Below, piece after piece: positions 40,601 to 64,000 of a DNA stretch of 64,000 nt. The DNA is from Mesostigma viride (Eukaryota; Streptophyta; Mesostigmatophyceae; Mesostigmatales; Mesostigmataceae). The position numbers were made by a program, and so were the translations under genes. The stretch spans positions 762,383 through 826,382 of the forward strand of contig RPFO01000485.1 of assembly GCA_009746045.1 (NCBI GenBank). Direction: 5' to 3'. Under the pieces are notes generated by a model. The model was not told the DNA's origin. It worked only from the letters and a program-made list of their open reading frames with translations, and ran no database searches. Position 1 is the first letter of the stretch. Each line of letters begins with the position of its first letter.

Positions 40601-43600
40601 AGAGCTTTTGACAGATCTGAAAAGTTAGGGCCCGAAAAATACAGATGGCTAGGCGTATATGCAGATCTGTTTTTTTATTCCAGATCTGTACGTAAACTCC
40701 GACGTAATGCCCTTACGTCTTCGAGACTCGTCCCGGGCCATGCATGCGGGCGGTGCGGCACAAATACCTGAAAATTAGCCAAAATTAGTCAGCCATGGTT
40801 TTAAAAGTAAGCTAATGGAATTTTAAGGCATGGTAAAACCAGTCCTGAAAAGCTAGCAGCCCAGTTTTATCGCGTGTAGATTGTTTGCTTTCTCGACATT
40901 TTGTTCGGACGCGAGTGCATTATCACGGGAAGCATTACGATTGGTAGGCAACGATGTCGACGTACGTGAAGCCTCTGCTCTATGACGGGAAGGCATCTGG
41001 CGTTGCTGCAACTGGAATCAGGCCAGTGCCATGTTCGGCACCGTGCACGCGGAAATAAGGCGCCGTCACGTTAGATAGCACTGCTGAGGACGAGCTGCGC
41101 CTGCCTGCCCATAGTTACCGAGTTTTTCTCGCATCGCACTGCATTATTGCTGGCCAGACTTTGCTGCCTTTATGCCCGACAGATTGGTTCACGAACCGTT
41201 TTAATTTGCTGCGTGCGTGGCTCCTGCCCTTCCATGGCAATGTTTGCAATTTCGCACTTTTTCGTTGTGATTGTTGGCACATACTACATAGCCATGCACA
41301 TGACATACTGCATGAAGGTCGCAAAGTTAGGTATAGTTTCTGCTTGTAAATCCTGACGTTATTGCTTCACACACGCTTCCTTGCAATGAAGGCCCTGGCC
41401 GAAGCTCGTTGCTTGCCAAAGCCTTCCTGTGTTGAACAGCGGTTCTCAGTGGGCACATGAAAGAGACGTTGCCAGGCATTGTAAGATTTCCAACCACACG
41501 CTTGTCCTGTAACCATGCAATTCATTCCATTTGCGTTATGAAGCTGGCAGCTTGTGAGCCTGCAACCATTAATTGCAGTTTGGCACATGTTACAACAAGT
41601 AGGCTCCTTGAATTTAGGCTGCTTTCTCGCTTATTTTTGCTGATGCTACAGGCAACTTTGGACTTTACACGAACTTGAGTCCCACCCGCATCCAGCCCCC
41701 CCAATCATCCATCCACTCCGTCCCTACCCACCCAATTATACCACCGTCTTCCCGCCCACTCTTGAACTAATCAGCCCAACCCCCCAGCCCAAGACACAGG
41801 CAAATGCCCATGTAGCCACCCATGTGCGCGTGCAAAGAGACACTCAACTAGCTAGGCTGCATATACGTGCCATGGGGGCATAACAGGTGCATGGGCGCAG
41901 GTGCACATGCAGGCCCGCAGGCATGCACACAAGCAGGCAGACAGGCTGACAGATGGGTGGGCAGTAGGCGGGTGGCAGACATGCAGGCGGGCAGGCGGGA
42001 GGATGGGCAGAACGTTGGGTGGACAGGCGAGTAAGAAGGTCGTTGGGTCCAAGCAACCAGTTTATTGGTGATGGATTAATGTATGTGGCGCATGTGTGCA
42101 AGTCTGCCTGTGTTTGTGTGGGATTGTATGCATGTGCACGTGTGCTCGTGGGTGTGTGCACATTTGTGTGCATGTGTGTTCTGACGACGATGTGTGTGTT
42201 AGTGTGTGCGCATGTGTTAGCGTGCATGTGCGCACGTGGGTGTGTGCATGTGTGCATGTGTGCATGTGTGCGTGTGTGCGTGTGTGCGTGTGTGCATGTG
42301 TGCATGTGTGCGTGTGTGCGTGTGTGCGTGTGTGCGTGTGTGCTGTGTGCGTGTGTGCGTGTGTGCGTGTGTGCGTGTGTGCGTGTGTGCGTGTGTGCGT
42401 GTGTGCGTGTGTGCGTGTGTGCGTGTGTGCGTGTGTGCGTGTGTGCGTGTGTGCGTGTGTGCGTGTGTGCGTGTGTGCGTGTGTGCGTGTGTGCGTGTGT
42501 GCGTGTGTGCGTGTGTGCGTGTGTGCGTGTGTGCGTGTGTGCGTGTGTGCGTGTGTGCGTGTGTGCGTGTGTGCGTGTGTGCGTGTGTGCGTGTGTGCGT
42601 GTGTGCGTGTGTGCATGTGTGCATGTGTGCATGTGTGCGTGTGTGCATGTGTGTATGTGTGCATGTGTGTATGCGTGCGTGTGTGCATGTGTGTGTGTGT
42701 GTGCGTGTGTGCATGCGTGCATGTGTGCATGTGTGCATGTGTGCATGTGTGCATGTGTGTATGTGTGTGCGTGTGTGCATGTGTGTGTGAACATTTGTGT
42801 GCATGTGTAGTATGTGGGCGTGTGTGTGTGAACATTTGTGTGCATGTGCAGTATGTGGGCGTGTGTGTGTGTGCATGTGTGTGTGCTGGGGGGTAGGATG
42901 GATAGGGAAAACAAAGAGTGAAAAATGCAAGGTGTGGGGGAGTTCAATGTTTCACCTCGCGGCAAAAGTCATTGTGCCTGCCGCGTGTATTGACAAGCAG
43001 CTGTGGGCACGGTTGCAGCAAGTGAGTACACGCCAAGGGCCTAGACGGTTCATGCACTAGCACACAGCCAATGGGACGAAACATCTGCACATATAACTTG
43101 GGTTCATCAATTCTGCACATTACCGGCTTGGGTTCATCAACTGAATTCTGCACCTTACACTTGCATGGCTCATGGTTTCAATCGCTGCTCAATTGACAGA
43201 AAATGCACAGGCCATCAACATTCAGATATGTTAATCCTGAAAAGTGACCTTCCACACCAGGAGAATGAAGGTCGATGCTGCTTTGACGCATGAGCCTAAT
43301 CCACGTGCTCTCGGAGGTCTCCACCTCGGCAGGAGCACCTGCAGGCGTCGTGGCTCGCTTACCTCAAGCAATATGCGCATGCTGAAAGCTACCGGGGTCT
43401 ATGCAGAGTTACATTATCGGCCCGGACAAAGCACATCTTTCTCGGCAACGAAGCTCTGAGCAGCGCTATATTGTCGTGGCCGGACTTCAATGTCGCCATT
43501 AAAATGTCAAAAGCTGTTTGATTCGTCCAAGGAAAATGCGTGCATGGTAGACAGATAATAAGATGCCCGGGCGTATAGACATGACAAGCAACTGCTTAGA

Positions 43601-44030
43601 TGGCGCTCCTCGCGTTTTCCCTCGACTCAGTTCGTAATGGCGCCTAATCCAATGCAGCAAATGCACATGGGTGTGACCAGAATACAGAGCCTAGTGCACG
43701 CGGCATTATTGTTTGGTCTGTCGCACAATTGCTGTTGTGTTTGCAATTATTCTGCTCGCTAAGATGCAGGATTAACTTCGGCTTGATTTCTTAATTACCC
43801 TCGTGTGCAGGTCATACGGCTGACATTCCTCTAGCTTTCGTACAGTAGCCATGGCTGAATTTTGCTTCCAGGTACTGAACAAGTGAACACGGCCTGCACC
43901 TCGACCCCCGAAGACGTAAAGGCATTACGTCGGAGTTTAGGTACAGATCTGGAATAAAAAAACAGATCTGCATATACGCCTAGCCATCTGTATTTTTCGG
44001 GCCCTAACTTTACAGATCTGTCAAAAGCCC
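40601..44030. mobile_element. 3.4 kb DNA element with 122-base terminal inverted repeats
   Basis: Bases 40601-40723 and 43909-44030 are inverted copies, nearly identical, starting GCTTTTGACAGATCTG and ending ACGTCTTCG. Flanks on both sides are TTAATTTAA-type, compatible with a 9-base target duplication, though simple sequence makes this ambiguous. No transposase is found inside; the interior carries a large TGTGTGCG array, a C/T-rich stretch and no conserved frame. It is therefore a non-autonomous element; Mutator-like ends are possible from the long inverted repeats. Its right end abuts a copy of R2. Confidence 0.75.
42236..42800. repeat. TGTGTGCG/TGTGTGCA minisatellite
   Basis: About 70 units of an 8-base repeat, GTGTGCGT in the core and GTGTGCAT at both edges. 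It gives long but meaningless C/V- or H/T-repeat frames on both strands. It lies inside the inverted-repeat element. Confidence 0.95.
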
Positions 44031-44156
44031 TTAATTTAATTTAATTTAATTTAGCCCTTGTACAGCCAGCCATGCTACGTCCTGGCTATGCTTAGCTTCC
44101 TTGCCCACGCTCCTTGTTATGATATGCTCACGCGGGTCTTATTGCACCTATAGATA

Positions 44157-44428
44157 GCAGCAATGGTGCTCACCACTAGACACTCCCGGCCAGTTAGGCT
44201 CGACGCACGCCCTGATCAAGCAAGCTGTTTCCGGCCCCACCGTCTAGGTCATCTAGTTGCTCTACACGTAAGCCAGCCATAATTTCAATGCACAAGGCTA
44301 CACATTTCCATCACCATTCATATTCATCATCCTGAACGACTCGAACACGCGGACAAGATAACGGCAGGCTCGAGCTACCATGGTCCGGATTCTCCCGATT
44401 TCTGGCCTGCGCTGGTTGTCTCCTTGAT
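44157..44428 (-). repeat. dispersed repeat R1, copy B, inserted in an R2 copy
   Basis: Close direct copy of 9997-10277. The flanks 44045-44156 and 44429-44514 are together a copy of R2, which is uninterrupted at 17275-17480 (TTGCACCCACAGCACTTGCC). So R1, or a unit a few bases longer, inserted into R2 here, which shows R1 is mobile or was moved. Confidence 0.7.
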
Positions 44429-44516
44429 AGACCTTGCCGGATCGTCCATCGTGTCCGATTGCTGCTGTGGCATGCCTTAGGCATGAAGGAGAAAGGGGGT
44501 CTAGATGCCCTTTCTT

Positions 44517-44795
44517 CATTAATTAATAGACACGTGACTGCGTCACGTGAGCACAAGTCCTCAGTGGGAGGGGAAGATGGGATGGAATGGATGGTATAAG
44601 CTATCTAGGTCCTAGTTACAGGGGTGTGGGCACCGCGGCCCGAATCGCTATGAATGCCATACTTGGTCACACGCGGAGCCCCCACAGGCTTGGGGGTGGC
44701 TTCATCACTAGTACTTGCCATCTATCCTTGCGCACCATCTGCCTCCATATTACAGACAAACCAGGAGGCTGCCCGGGGGTGAACCCATCATGTCA
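44517..44795 (-). mobile_element. 5'-truncated LINE 3' tail, inverted
   Basis: Reverse complement of about 38046-38338: the last codons of the reverse transcriptase frame, the stem and the GTGACGCAGTCACGTG-type palindrome, ending in ATTAATTAA next to R2. It is a classic short 5'-truncated insertion of the same LINE family. Confidence 0.85.
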
Positions 44796-45324
44796 TGAAT
44801 AGTATGGTGTGCATCAGTTCTTTTATGTAATCCGAGAACCTCACTAAATAAGTAGACTTATTTTCACATACAACACGCTTGGAAATACGTGCCATTTTCG
44901 TGCCATTTTCTGATGTCCCAGCCTGCATGTCAAATGCAGGCAACACTAATTGCACCCGGCTGATCATCTTGCCAAGTCTTGTACCACTTGCTATAGCTAG
45001 CGCTCAATATGCTAAATGTACACATGGCAAATCAAACCTGGGATGGTTCTTGCAGCAACCCTGGTGAGCACTTGGAGCGAAGTCCTTTCACCCAAAGAGC
45101 AAATACCCACCTACTTGCCATGCACGATGGCTCTGCCACAAACCAGCTACTACAGTTTACCTGCCCTCATAGTCGTATGGGCACTGTCTCTTCATAATTC
45201 ATGTTCTGCCGCTGCCTTGGCGACACTGCCACTACTTGGGCAGGCTACCAGCGAGACTTAACCCTGAGCATTCTCCAGGGGCACACACGGCACCAATTAT
45301 TTTGTTCCGCCAAAATAGAGCAGC

Positions 45325-64000
<18,676 letters not shown>

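Noticed and set aside
41844-42965. Long His/Thr or Cys/Val repeat proteins on both strands
   Set aside because: Products of an 8-base minisatellite; no coding signal outside it.

Overview
The window looks like nuclear DNA of a GC-rich, intron-rich microalga or other photosynthetic protist, probably of the green lineage. Genes have GT-AG introns of hundreds to thousands of bases, often packed with minisatellites. There is an interstitial block of the plant-type telomere repeat TTTAGGG. The GRAM-domain gene is closest in layout to the plant At5g11680 type. The species cannot be named from the sequence alone.

Layout. Bases 1-6180 are a virus-derived block, all on the + strand. It encodes a probable penton/minor capsid protein, a small basic amphipathic protein, a probable double jelly-roll major capsid protein, a 56-residue protein, a fibre-like gene with Ig-like and lectin-like parts that is broken by frameshifts, and three unassigned proteins. 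This fits an integrated, partly decayed polinton-like virus (PLV) or virophage relative that continues left of the window. Bases 6180-12730 are gene-poor repeat DNA with the telomere-like block.

Host genes then follow. (1) A WBP2/GRAM-domain gene, - strand, 16492 to 12733, 5 exons. (2) Dolichyldiphosphatase (DOLPP1), - strand, 23614 to 18949, 5 exons including a 34-base microexon. (3) A GILT-type thiol reductase, + strand, 24403 to 26032, 2 exons. (4) An intronless F-box-like leucine-rich-repeat gene, - strand, 29068 to 27137. (5) A multi-membrane-segment protein, + strand, 29924 to 34446, 5 exons. (6) A broken LINE reverse transcriptase and related fragments, 36.2-40.2 kb. (7) A DNA element with 122-base terminal inverted repeats, 40601-44030. 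(8) Repeat fragments that include an inverted LINE tail, 44.0-44.8 kb. (9) A very large ATG2 gene, - strand, from the right edge to 45325, with ten exons visible.

The host genes are housekeeping functions (N-glycosylation lipid recycling, lysosomal disulfide reduction, autophagy lipid transfer) and show no operon-like link. Exon junctions were placed by hand from splice consensus, reading phase and remembered family resemblance; phases agree at all joins given below.

The most unusual pattern is that many introns in ATG2 and the WBP2-like gene, and less clearly DOLPP1, contain extra copies of the local exon-end/5' splice-site junction just downstream of the real one, often as a short tandem array. 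Long four-base and eight-base arrays (CACC, CAGC, CCCG, GGGCCGGT) lie in the same introns.
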